Below, one piece after another: positions 1 to 8,853 of a stretch of 64,000 bases of DNA. The stretch lies in NCBI GenBank assembly GCA_934045075.1, contig OW203737.1, forward strand, positions 2,624,001 through 2,688,000, given 5' to 3'. Numbering within the stretch: the stretch's first letter is position 1; every line of letters starts with the position of its first letter. This DNA comes from Yponomeuta sedellus. Its lineage: Eukaryota; Arthropoda; Insecta; Lepidoptera; Yponomeutidae. The translations under genes and the position numbers were made by a program. The notes under the pieces were generated by a model that ran no database searches, was not told the origin of the DNA, and saw only the letters and a program-made list of their open reading frames with translations.

Positions 1-869
1 CGCCCTGTGGGCCATTCACCCATCTACTGAGGCCCTGTGGGTGAAGGTACCACTGGACGCTGTATAACTTATCTCATTACGTAGATGCAAAACCCAGAGT
101 TTTTATTACTCTAGACTTTTGATATATAAGTGGTTCAAAGCATAACTTAGCCAAAACTCATTCAGAATATCATCAATTCTCCTAGTATACATGTTATATT
201 AACTAGGGAAAAACAGTAGAGCTCAATCTAAAACTTTTATTCTCCTATTTACAGCTCCTTTGACCCAGCCCCTCCAAAAATTAATGACTTCCCGCCGAAA
301 AATCTACACCACAGATTAACTGCATCTTCCCAGATGGCACAGATTATAATGACCCTCTTGGATGCCACGGGGACATTCCCACCATAAAGTTGACATGTAC
401 CTATAAACCTAAACCTAGCTTTTACCTGCCCTTTCTTCCGCCCACGCAACACAATAACTTGTCCTCTACCCAAACTAGGATATCTGTGTTATGGTAACTA
501 TCAGAGGACATCACAAATATGGCGAGTCGCTCAGAGTAATGTCATTTGTACAAAGGTTATCGAACCCACGGCCTCCGGCATTGCAATCAGACGAGATACC
601 GCTAAACCAACGAGGCAGCCAGATATCTACATCTGTTTATTGTTAATACAGCACCAAACGTAAACAAGGAAGTTCCCGAGATATTTTTATGCTTCGCACC
701 GCCCACGTTTCCAAGTATTACGTGAAATCTATTTAATTTCAAGGGAAAAAAACCATCGTCATCGTATTCCGAAGGTTCATAACGGGACCCTATCCTTTAT
801 TCTTTATTTATTTCAACAGACTGAGATCCAAAAAAAAAAACACAAAAACCAATGACAAAGAAAACCTAT
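1..869. other. Intergenic repeat debris, no gene seen
   Basis: No convincing coding region. The first ~100 bases, with the string ACCACTGGACGCTGTAT and a following GTAGATGCAAAA, match a segment near 32340-32425, so they are the end of a dispersed repeat. Positions 545-615 hold a minus-strand tRNA-like SINE head with a B-box-like GGTTCGAT. The rest is AT-rich sequence without recognisable features. Confidence 0.6.
545..615 (-). repeat. tRNA-derived SINE head
   Basis: On the minus strand the segment reads like a tRNA 5' half and T arm: a GGTTTAGCGGTATC A-box-like stretch followed about 30 bases later by GTGGGTTCGAT, a B-box-like stretch. No acceptor stem closes, so this is a SINE head rather than a tRNA gene. 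Confidence 0.5.
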
Positions 870-875
870 CCTCTT

Positions 876-1085
876 TATCATCATCATCATAATCAACTGG
901 TGTCAGTCCACTGCTAAACGTAGGCCTCTGCCAAGGACTCAGGGGCGTGTCACTGAGTCCGATCTTCGGCGCTTCTCTTCCAGACACTGTCTACCGCTTT
1001 GCGAATGTCATCGGTCCACCTGCTCACAGGACGTCCTATTTTACTTTAGCCGATTCGCGGTCTCCACTCTAGAAGTAGTTCAGTT
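876..1085 (-). repeat. 3' end of a non-LTR retrotransposon (RTE-like tail)
   Basis: Read on the minus strand, the segment ends in GATGATGATGA repeats after a ...AGGCCTACGTTTAGCAGTGGAC... string. That is the usual 3' end of a common lepidopteran LINE group. The same tail is seen at 35650-35760 and 51890-52010. Only the 3' end is present. Confidence 0.6.
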
Positions 1086-1444
1086 CTAACCTCTTCGGCA
1101 GGTACCATTTACGTTAAAATGCAAGTTTAATAAAACTGGTGTCAAAATGCTCCGCAATCACAGCCAAGATGTATAAGATGTACTCTATTATGTTATTCTT
1201 CTACGACGTCTGTCTAGCAATGCAAGCCTTCCTGAGCCGCCTGTGTTCTATTTTTCTGGCGACGTCAAGCCGTAACTAACCATTGGTTGAACGCTATAGT
1301 GGAGGTCTCCTCCAACCGATCCTGCAGGGTAAATAAAATACAGGGCCGCAGAAGACCAGAACTCACTGGCTGCAAAACTTGGCTGAATGGTTTCAGACAG
1401 GCACCATCACTTTGTTCCGAGCCGCTACATCACGTGTTACAGTG

Positions 1445-1619
1445 TGTAGTGTGTGATGGTACCATATATTATAAGTCTGAGTGTTTGTGTGCGTACGCCT
1501 AATATGTAAGCCTGTTTAATCGTATAACCGAATAGAATAAGAGACACTATTATGTAGCACGTCGTAAATACAAGTTGTGACGATACCAATTAATCTTTCA
1601 TTTTAACTACCACAATACA
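1445..1619 (+). repeat. 5' LTR
   Basis: Begins TGTAGTGTG and ends CAATACA, giving TG...CA boundaries. It matches 8675-8849 base for base by eye. At 175 bp it is short for a gypsy-type LTR. Confidence 0.93.
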
Positions 1620-1632
1620 TGGCGACCCTGCC
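1620..1632 (+). other. Putative tRNA primer-binding site
   Basis: TGGCGACCCTGCC starts immediately after the LTR. The leading TGG fits the CCA end of a tRNA. The same TGGCGACCCTGC stands at 60784 in the related element at the end of the window. The primer tRNA species is not assigned. Confidence 0.7.
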
Positions 1633-1830
1633 ATGCGGGTGTATTCATGGACAGTGAAGTAGTGAAGAAGTGATGTGAAGTAAAAAAAAAAAAGTGAAAA
1701 AAAAAAAACCCACCCTCCCGCCCCAATAAAATGTGAATTAAAAGCAAAAATGTGTCAAAGCAATATGGCAAAAAGAGAGGCAGGCCAGGAGTAGGGTGTT
1801 ACCCAGGTCGGTTACTCTAACCAGGCCACT

Positions 1831-2010
1831 ATGGTGCAAACCATGGAGTGGCACATGACCAAAACAAATTGGTTGCTGGCGGGCGTAATCATGGCCATCG
1901 TCGTCGGGATTATCGTGTATCTAATAAAACAGTACAAAAAGTGCTTGCAAACCCAGGTGGCACGCCAGGTCTCAGCGGCATTAGTGATGCAGAATAGGGT
2001 TCCAGCATAG
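1831..2010 (+). CDS. Small ORF ahead of gag: 59-aa predicted single-pass membrane protein
   Basis: An ATG at 1831 opens 59 codons ending in TAG at 2008-2010. Residues about 14-32 form an unbroken hydrophobic stretch (WLLAGVIMAIVVGIIVYL), followed by a basic patch (KQYKK) and a cysteine, so a single-pass membrane protein with a cytoplasmic tail is predicted. It lies in the leader between primer site and gag, in the same frame as gag. Short ORFs before gag are known in the mdg1/412 group of insect retrotransposons, but I cannot match this protein to a named family. It could be chance, yet such a clean hydrophobic core in a 59-codon ORF argues against that. Function unknown. Confidence 0.55.
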   Translation: MVQTMEWHMTKTNWLLAGVIMAIVVGIIVYLIKQYKKCLQTQVARQVSAALVMQNRVPA

Positions 2011-2112
2011 ACCGCAAAATCATGCGTTAAATCATCAAGTGAAGTGGAAAATCGGAACTAAAGTGGCAGTGTTTGATAAGTACCTAAGTACCCAACAACA
2101 ACAGACTATGGT

Positions 2113-3375
2113 ATGACATTTTTTTTTCTACAGATATTTTATTTTGGTATGCCTAACGTGATTCAAACTTTATATAGTAACTTATTAATTATAAGACAAT
2201 ATGTAATAAAGTTAAATAAGAAAAATCGAAAAGGAAATCTTGCAAAAGAAAAATTATTACAAGCTAAGGAGTTATATAGAAAATACTCATGTGAAATAGA
2301 ATTAATAAGTGCGAAAATTGGAACAGGTGAGTTAGGCAATGAGATATGGCCCTTGATTGAAGAATTATGCCAGAAGTTCGTATTAACATATAATGAAATA
2401 CTAGAATTATGTAAATTTGTGGATGTAGAAAAGTCAGATGGCGAAAGCGATTCAAATAGTGAACAAAGTATAGGTAGTTATTCCAGTGTTCATTCAGAAA
2501 CAGACAAAATGGAGGAATTTCAGTTAAAAACGGCGTGTACTTTGTTACCCGTGATGACAGGAGATGAAGGGACCACAAATCAATTGATAGAAAATATCGA
2601 GTTATATGATTCAATGCTCAAAGAAGACCATAAAAAATATTTGGTAAATTTTGTGCTAAAAACGCGACTTTCAAGCAATGCGAAACTTAGACTGTCACAG
2701 AAGTACGACTCTGTTGCACAGTTAGTCCAGGACATGAAATGTAATTTACTTACTCAAAAGTCAGCATCATCAATACAATCGCAGTTGCAGTCCATAAGAC
2801 AAAATTCACGATCGGTGGAAAAGTTTGGGTCGGAAATTGAAAATTTATTTGTGGACCTTACCATCTCCCAATCCAATGGTAATGCCGATGCCTACACCAT
2901 ACTTAGGCCAATTAATGAGAAATTGGCAATAAAACGTTTTTCAGATGGGTTACGCGATTCTAGGCTCAGCACCATTATCGCAGCCCGTAACTATACGGCG
3001 CTTAAAGATGCAATTCGCGCTGCCAAGGACGAAGAGTTGTCATCCGCAACACCATCGACGTCTGGCGTAAGCTTCGCCATGCAGCGAGGCCGAGGACGTG
3101 GCAGAGGTAATGTACGCCCATATTATACCTCTAGGGATTATTCGCAGACAAGGTTCAATTGGCAGAATCGGGGACAAAACTACAACAGAAGGCCCCAGCG
3201 TGGTTACCATCGCGGATTCCCTACAAGAGGAAGGTTTAATGGAGGCAGGTACAACTTTAATTACCGGGGACACTCATCTCGTGGTTCCATCAACCATGTA
3301 GCAACGGAACACAACCCACAAACCACCCAGAATTCTCCAGAAGCTACCTCGCTTAATCATTTTTTTCGAGTCTAA
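2113..3375 (+). CDS. gag: Gag polyprotein, no zinc knuckle, RG-rich C terminus
   Basis: An ORF of 420 codons in gag position. The N-terminal two thirds are helical and charged, as in retrotransposon capsid proteins. No CCHC knuckle is present; instead the last ~100 residues hold RG and RGR repeats with aromatic residues, a likely RNA-binding substitute. The first 12 codons come from a pyrimidine tract followed by CAG (2117-2134) that looks like a splice acceptor, so the methionine at 2149 may be the true start. Gag stops at 3373-3375 and overlaps the pol frame, open from 3302. It should form the particle that packages element RNA. Confidence 0.85.
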   Translation: MTFFFLQIFYFGMPNVIQTLYSNLLIIRQYVIKLNKKNRKGNLAKEKLLQAKELYRKYSCEIELISAKIGTGELGNEIWPLIEELCQKFVLTYNEILELCKFVDVEKSDGESDSNSEQSIGSYSSVHSETDKMEEFQLKTACTLLPVMTGDEGTTNQLIENIELYDSMLKEDHKKYLVNFVLKTRLSSNAKLRLSQKYDSVAQLVQDMKCNLLTQKSASSIQSQLQSIRQNSRSVEKFGSEIENLFVDLTISQSNGNADAYTILRPINEKLAIKRFSDGLRDSRLSTIIAARNYTALKDAIRAAKDEELSSATPSTSGVSFAMQRGRGRGRGNVRPYYTSRDYSQTRFNWQNRGQNYNRRPQRGYHRGFPTRGRFNGGRYNFNYRGHSSRGSINHVATEHNPQTTQNSPEATSLNHFFRV

Positions 3376-5107
3376 CTATATTTGGGCATGCAACAGTCTA
3401 AACAAAGTTAACTTCGTCGTTGATGAACGGCAGTATAGTTGGTTAGTTGATACTGGAGCATCAATTTCCGCCATAAAGTTAGAGCATGTACAAAAATGTA
3501 ACATTCCTTACCAAATAGAGAGCTTAAACGTAAAAGGAATTGGTGGAGAGGTTGTCTCTAAAGGATATGTTTATCTAAACTTATGCGCTCAAGATGAATC
3601 ATTTAGACACAAGTTCTACGTATTCGATACCTTACCATGTAAAACCGACGGTATTCTAGGGCAAGATTTTTTTAGTAGCTATAACGCAGTTTTAAATTAT
3701 GAAGCAAATACCCTAACGGTACAGACGGCAACAGGAAAACATGTCGTAGTAGATTTTCAAATGAATTATGACGGGTCCAAAAATTATCTCGTAGTTCCAT
3801 CGCGTAGCGAGACTGTGCACTATGTCTATACTAGTACGAACGTTGATTGTGTTGTTAGTTCGCAAGAGTTGTGTCAGGGTGTATTTATTGCGAATATGAT
3901 AGTTCGACCAAAGAAAGGAAAAATACCGATAAGAATATTGAATACCAGAGAGGAAGATGTTCGCTTGAGTTGTTTTTCATTGAAGACAACAAATTTAAAA
4001 GATTATGAAATGTGTAATTTTGGTAAACCTGTGATGAATGCGGAGAGAGTAAAAAGGTTGTTTTCAGTTTTGAATCTCACAGGACTTAATTATGATGAAC
4101 AAGTTTCTATCGAGAACATTTGTGCTAAATTTCCAGACGTATTCCATTTACCAGGAGATAAAATGTCCTGTACCAATCTTTATGAACAGTCTATACAAAT
4201 TAAATCAAACGCTAGCCCAGTTTATGTAAAGCCATATAGATTGCCACATGCTCAGAAGTCAGAGATAGAAAGGCAAATTAAAAATATGTTAAATGACGAA
4301 ATTATCGAAGAAGCGCGAAGTGAATGGTCAAGTCCATTACTACTAGTTCCAAAAAAAATTGATGCTACAGGCGAGAAAAAATGGCGCGTAGTAATTGACT
4401 ACAGAAAACTCAATCAAGAAGTAGAAGACGATAAATTCCCTTTACCAAATATTACTGAGATACTCGACTCTCTTTCAGGAGCGATGTATTTTTCACATTT
4501 AGACCTCTACCAAGGGTATTATCAAGTTTTACTAACGCCCGAAAGTCGCAAAGTTACAGCTTTTACGTCAAGTACGGGTCAATACCAAATGAAACGCCTA
4601 CCAATGGGTCTTAAAACAAGTCCAAGTGCGTTCAGCCGTATGATGACAGTAGCAATGTCAGGCCTAACATATGAAAAATGTTTCGTATACCTAGATGACC
4701 TTGTAGTATTTGGACGAAACTTAGAACAGCATAATCAAAATTTACTAGCTATTTTGAGCCGACTGCGGAAGGTAAATTTAAAACTCAATCCCGTGAAATG
4801 TGCTTTTCTTCAAAAGGAGGTCCTTTATTTAGGTCACGTTGTAACCCAAAACGGTATACTACCGGATCCAGAAAAAACGAAAGTCTTAGAAAACTATCCA
4901 AAACCTAAAAATGCTGATGAGGTAAAGCGGTTCGTAGCGTTTTCAAATTATTACCGTAAATTTATACCAAATTTTGCGCAAAAAGCACACCCCTTAAATA
5001 GTTTATGTCAAAAGGACGTACCTTTTTTTTTGGTCGGATCAATGCGAAAAGGCATTCAAGCAGTTGAAAACGTCATTGTCAACACCCCCTGTATTACAAT
5101 ATCCTAA
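3302..5107 (+). CDS. pol: Pol, N-terminal part: aspartic protease and reverse transcriptase
   Basis: The frame opens at 3302, inside the end of gag. An aspartic protease follows, with LVDTGAS at 3443-3463. The reverse transcriptase has the usual blocks: KKWRVVIDYRKLN, FSHLDLYQGYYQV, LPMGLKTSPSAF and the catalytic YLDD at 4688-4699, where the two aspartates bind the metal ions. The product copies element RNA into DNA in the particle. The frame is lost at a run of nine T (5023-5031), after which the normal RT/RNase H continuation is found one frame over in the next ORF; the last residues to 5107 are therefore out of frame. This is a disabling indel or a homopolymer sequencing error. Confidence 0.88.
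   Translation, partial: QRNTTHKPPRILQKLPRLIIFFESNYIWACNSLNKVNFVVDERQYSWLVDTGASISAIKLEHVQKCNIPYQIESLNVKGIGGEVVSKGYVYLNLCAQDESFRHKFYVFDTLPCKTDGILGQDFFSSYNAVLNYEANTLTVQTATGKHVVVDFQMNYDGSKNYLVVPSRSETVHYVYTSTNVDCVVSSQELCQGVFIANMIVRPKKGKIPIRILNTREEDVRLSCFSLKTTNLKDYEMCNFGKPVMNAERVKRLFSVLNLTGLNYDEQVSIENICAKFPDVFHLPGDKMSCTNLYEQSIQIKSNASPVYVKPYRLPHAQKSEIERQIKNMLNDEIIEEARSEWSSPLLLVPKKIDATGEKKWRVVIDYRKLNQEVEDDKFPLPNITEILDSLSGAMYFSHLDLYQGYYQVLLTPESRKVTAFTSSTGQYQMKRLPMGLKTSPSAFSRMMTVAMSGLTYEKCFVYLDDLVVFGRNLEQHNQNLLAILSRLRKVNLKLNPVKCAFLQKEVLYLGHVVTQNGILPDPEKTKVLENYPKPKNADEVKRFVAFSNYYRKFIPNFAQKAHPLNSLCQKDVPFFLVGSMRKGIQAVENVIVNTPCITIS
3360..3366 (+). promoter_or_regulatory. Candidate gag-pol frameshift site
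   Basis: Seven T residues lie inside the gag/pol overlap (3302-3375), three codons before the gag stop. Pol is in the +1 (equivalently -2) frame relative to gag. A homopolymer just before the stop is a plausible slip site, but no pseudoknot or rare codon was worked out. Confidence 0.4.
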
Positions 5108-6468
5108 TTTCAACAGCGACAACGAGTTCATATTAAAAACTGACGCATCTAATATATCAGTAGGGTCAGTATTATGCAACAGTGACAATCGTCCCGTCGC
5201 ATATGCAAGCAGAACATTAAACAAGGCAGAGAGAAACTATCCGACTATTGAAAAAGAATTATTGGCTATAGTATGGAGTGCTAAATATTTTAGGCCATAT
5301 CTATATGCACGACATTTCAAAATTCTAACAGACCATAAACCATTAGTATATTTATTCAACATGCGCGAACCCTCTAGCAGGTTATTAAAATTTAGGCTTT
5401 GCCTTGAAGAATACAATTTCACTATTGAATATATAAAGGGAAGTAACAATGTAGTGGCAGACGCGTTGTCTCGTGTGAGTATAACATCAGACCAATTGAA
5501 AGAAATGAATGAAAGGGTAGTGAATGTTATGACCAGGGCGCAGTGTCGAAAACAACAGGTAAAATCCGACGGTCCCTGCACTATAGTCCGGTCATTCGAT
5601 AATGACACCGCGGCAGGCCCAGCAAATAATCCGAAAGTGGTAGAATTACTTAAAAAACCAAGTAATTTCACAGAATTGACGTTGAAAAACAAGAGTAATT
5701 TATTAAAATTACGGAGACAAGGTGTAATTACGACAGAAAGTACTAATTTCGTGTATGTCCCTACTAAGTGCACCGTTTACTTAAATTCTCTTTCTCAATC
5801 GCTGACAACGCGAGACGTTTTAGTGAGAGAATTAGAATTATTTTGTAAAAGCATAAATGTAAAAGAATTGTGTATAGTAAAAAGTGAAAGTAATAAAAAA
5901 TATGTAGAAGGGTTAACCCAGGAAATAAAGAAGAATAGTAAATGGTCCGGACCACGAATCTGTGTAATAAAGGGAGTGCAAAAAGTAGAAAATTGTGATG
6001 ACCAACGGATGATTATTAATGACTTTCACCTCTTGCCTACAAGTGGCCACGCAGGTATTAGGAGAGTGGTCAATAATATCAAAAAGTACTACTATTGGCC
6101 CACAATAGAAAACGATGTTCAAGAATTCGTGAGAAAGTGCGATAAATGTCAAAATCAAAAATACTCGCAAAAAACTAAACAGCCTATGGTAATAACTAGT
6201 ACGGCGACATCTGCGTTCGACAAAGTATATCTTGACATAGTAGGTCCAATCAATAAAGACGTAAACGACTATGCCTACATATTGACCCTTCAGTGCGAGC
6301 TCACCAAATTCGTCGAAGCATATCCATTACAGTCCAAGCACACAGCCAGCGTAGCGAGATCCTTCGTCGAGAACTTCCTACTAAGGTATGGTATTCCAAG
6401 AGAGATAGCCACAGACCGAGGCAGTGAATTTATTTCATCTACTATGAAAGAGGTATGTAACTTACTTA
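5064..6468 (+). CDS. pol: Pol, middle part: RNase H and first part of integrase
   Basis: Continues pol in another frame; the ATG at 5064 is incidental. RNase H is marked by LKTDASN near 5140, KELLAIVWS, FKILTDHKPL and VADALSRV. The integrase zinc domain has HLLPTSGH and CDKCQ (about 6024-6150). The catalytic core has its first aspartate in YLDIVG (about 6230) and its second in ATDRGSEF (about 6411). The frame then runs into the Harbinger insertion at 6469 and stops at 6480-6482 inside it. The third acidic residue lies beyond the insertion, so the integrase is physically split. Confidence 0.87.
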
Positions 6469-6939
6469 TGCCCGGTTTCTGAGGTTCACAGTTAATGGTT
6501 CGATAACTATAGAATCAATAAAGTTATGGGTTCAATAAACGTCAGTTAATTGTCAATGCGTTTCTGAATACACGCAGGACGGTCGTATAGTTATCGAACC
6601 GATAAGTAGTTCACCATTCCGCCACTAGATGGTTTTTTTTTTTAAGCCTACTCTTAACATACGCATTTCATACGCATTTCATCTGTATTCTACTGCAGAT
6701 TCAGGTTTTGCATACATAAAATAATTAAAATAATAGTTTTAAATCTTATTTTTTTTTTATAGATGAGAAATCTTTTTCACAACCTAAACTAATGAATGTA
6801 TCTTTACCACTGTCAAGAAAAAAAAAGTTAGTTGTTAGTTTTGTGCGGCAATTTTGTTTATCAGTTCCTACTTGTCCAAACTTTACATAATTGTGTGTTA
6901 TTCTATTCTTCCTTCTTGCTGTACCTATCTAGTGTTCTA

Positions 6940-7266
6940 ATGGAACCTACAAAGGATGCCGGAAAACGGAGCAAGAACTTTACGGAACGAGAAAAGTTAT
7001 TGCTTATCGATATAGCTAAAGAGTTTGTTTCGATCATTGATAATAAAAAAACTGATGGAACGACAGTAGAAGGCAAAAAAAAAGCTCGGGCTGCACTCAC
7101 TATTAAATATAATGCCACCTGTGGAAGTGGCCCTAGGAGTGAGAAACAATTGCATGCGTTTTATGACAAGCTGAAGAAGAAAGCTCGAAGAAACTTAAAT
7201 AACGACAAAGTATTTTGGTTTTCTTTTCATTTAATATTTTATAAGTTAAGTAGGTACATACTTTGA
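6940..7266 (+). CDS. Harbinger Myb/SANT-like DNA-binding protein (partial)
   Basis: From the ATG at 6940 the first ~75 residues look like the Myb/SANT-like domain of Harbinger accessory proteins: an FTEREKLLLIDI helix, a spacer with KKKARAALTIKYN, and the RSEKQLHAFYDKLKKKARR helix. Similarity seems to stop after NNDK, where GTATTT could be a splice donor, and the last residues look intronic. In intact elements this protein binds the ends and recruits the transposase. Here the second half is missing. Confidence 0.6.
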   Translation: MEPTKDAGKRSKNFTEREKLLLIDIAKEFVSIIDNKKTDGTTVEGKKKARAALTIKYNATCGSGPRSEKQLHAFYDKLKKKARRNLNNDKVFWFSFHLIFYKLSRYIL

Positions 7267-7382
7267 AACATAAAACCTAAGTACATTTTATACTCAAGTG
7301 CATACGTTGAAAAATATAATAAAGTTTTCTGTAATTACAAACTAGGAACACCCACGCAAAAAGCTTTTTTTAAATCGAATAC

Positions 7383-7643
7383 CTAGGAAGTTGCAAAGTT
7401 TAGCTGACCCCAGAAGAATCGTTTATTTATATACTTATTGTACTTTAATTTTAATCTTACTATTTTAGGCTGAAATGTACAAGACAGGACAGTATCCTTA
7501 TTGAAACGATATCTTGCTTGGAATTCCTCATCCGAGAACATTTCAAACGGATTTCTTCGGGACCTCAAGTTTCTCGGTACGGAAATATGTGCAACAAGCT
7601 CCATCACTTCCAAATCCGAATCTGATGAACTAGTGTACTCCAT
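7383..7643 (-). pseudogene. Harbinger transposase, N-terminal fragment
   Basis: The minus-strand ORF has the segment RNPFEMFSDEEFQARYRF, closely resembling the N-terminal region of HARBI1-type transposases. Only about 53 residues resemble the family; then a TTTCAG acceptor-like string and unrelated sequence follow. The catalytic DDE domain is absent, so this is a remnant. Confidence 0.65.
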
Positions 7644-7934
7644 ACTAACAAACTATTATTTAGAATGAAAATATAGTGATAACAAGACTGGTTGTTTTTC
7701 ACAAGAGAAATACAATTTATGTAAAATAACCTAAACTATCTAATGTCACTTAAAACGTCAAATAAAGTTATAGATTCGATAAACGACCAAATCCGGGCGG
7801 TTAAGTTGAACGAAGTTTAAACCAAGTTTACCTATTGCATAGGTGTTCAGAAACGTAAAATGTCAAGTTATTGAATCAATAGCGTTATGTAATAGATAAG
7901 CTAGGTTTAAATGGACCTCAGAAACCGGGCATTA

Positions 7935-8494
7935 GTGTGACTCATATCACGTCGACCGCTTATCATCACGAGAGTATCGGCGCCCTTGAAAACTCTCACA
8001 AGACAATGGGTGCGTATTTGAGAATAATGTCCGAAAATCAGCCCAACACGTGGAGTGGCTGGTTGCCATATTGGTGCTTTGCATATAATAATACGGTGAA
8101 TTCGGAAACAAAATACACACCACATGAGTTAGTTTTTGGTAAAATATGTAGCTTGCCATCTAACTTGCAAGATAGTTTTATAGAACCATTGTATAACCAT
8201 GATAGTTATCCCTTAGAACTTAAGTACAGATTAAAAATAGCACAAAGAGATACTAGAGAGAACCTTAATAAAAGTAAAGCGTTAAGAAAGCAACAATATG
8301 ATAAAAATGTAAACCCAGTTAAATACGATAAAGGGTCATTAATACTTTTAAGAAATGTAAGTGACAATAAAACTGAAAGCATTTATTTAGGACCATATTT
8401 AGTATTAGAAGACTTAGAACCTAATGTGAAAATACTAAAAGATGGAAAACCGGAAATAGTTCATAAGAATAGAACTAAGGAATATCATGTTTAA
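7935..8494 (+). CDS. pol: Pol, C-terminal part: end of integrase
   Basis: Picks up the integrase reading frame immediately after the Harbinger target duplication. It begins with HITSTAYHHESIGALENSH, which holds the third acidic residue of the catalytic core (the E in the ESIGALENSH region). The segment PHELVFGK and the C-terminal GPYLVLEDLEPNVKILK domain follow, the latter typical of gypsy integrases. The stop is at 8492-8494, about 180 bp before the 3' LTR. No env follows. The frame would be continuous with the upstream part if the nested element were absent. Confidence 0.85.
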
Positions 8495-8674
8495 TCAATG
8501 TTAAGTACCTACATAGATCTACGGTATATAATACCATGTGTAACACATAGGAGATAAAACTAATAGTTATTAAAAAGTTAAAGTTAATGTCTAGTAAATA
8601 ATTCATTACATAGTAACTGTAAAAAAAAAAAAGAAAACATTATTTTCTTTTTTTTTTCCTTTTTAAGGGGAAGG
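8495..8674 (+). other. 3' leader with polypurine tract
   Basis: Untranslated sequence between the pol stop and the 3' LTR. AAGGGGAAGG at 8665-8674 abuts the LTR and is the likely plus-strand primer. It is preceded by A-rich and T-rich runs that could pair. Confidence 0.75.
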
Positions 8675-8849
8675 TGTAGTGTGTGATGGTACCATATATT
8701 ATAAGTCTGAGTGTTTGTGTGCGTACGCCTAATATGTAAGCCTGTTTAATCGTATAACCGAATAGAATAAGAGACACTATTATGTAGCACGTCGTAAATA
8801 CAAGTTGTGACGATACCAATTAATCTTTCATTTTAACTACCACAATACA
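8675..8849 (+). repeat. 3' LTR
   Basis: 175 bp, TGTAGTGTG...CAATACA, read as identical to the 5' LTR. The target duplication AGTG follows at 8850-8853. Confidence 0.93.
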
Positions 8850-8853
8850 AGTG

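Larger units (their letters stand above)
6469..7931. mobile_element. PIF/Harbinger DNA transposon, internally deleted, nested in pol
   Basis: The ends are perfect inverted repeats, TGCCCGGTTTCTGAGGT at 6469-6485 and its complement ending at 7931. TTA stands on both sides (6466-6468 and 7932-7934), the 3-bp target duplication typical of PIF/Harbinger. Inside are the two proteins expected for this superfamily, both incomplete: a Myb/SANT-like ORF on the plus strand and a transposase N-terminal fragment on the minus strand. At 1463 bp it is too short for a full transposase and looks like a deletion derivative moved in trans. Confidence 0.9.
1441..8853 (+). mobile_element. Ty3/gypsy-type LTR retrotransposon, nearly complete, with target duplication
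   Basis: The element runs from 1445 to 8849 between two 175-bp LTRs that I read as identical. AGTG at 1441-1444 and 8850-8853 is a 4-bp target duplication. A primer-binding-like TGGCGACCCTGCC follows the 5' LTR directly, and a purine tract AAGGGGAAGG precedes the 3' LTR. Order: small ORF, gag, protease, reverse transcriptase, RNase H, integrase; no env is seen. Identical LTRs suggest a recent insertion. The copy cannot be autonomous: pol has a frame break near 5031 and a Harbinger element interrupts the integrase. The short LTRs, small ORF before gag and zinc-knuckle-free gag recall the mdg1/412 lineage (inference). Confidence 0.93.

Noticed and set aside
5237..5773. 178-aa minus-strand ORF
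   Set aside because: A shadow of the pol frame; the plus strand carries clear RNase H motifs over the same bases.
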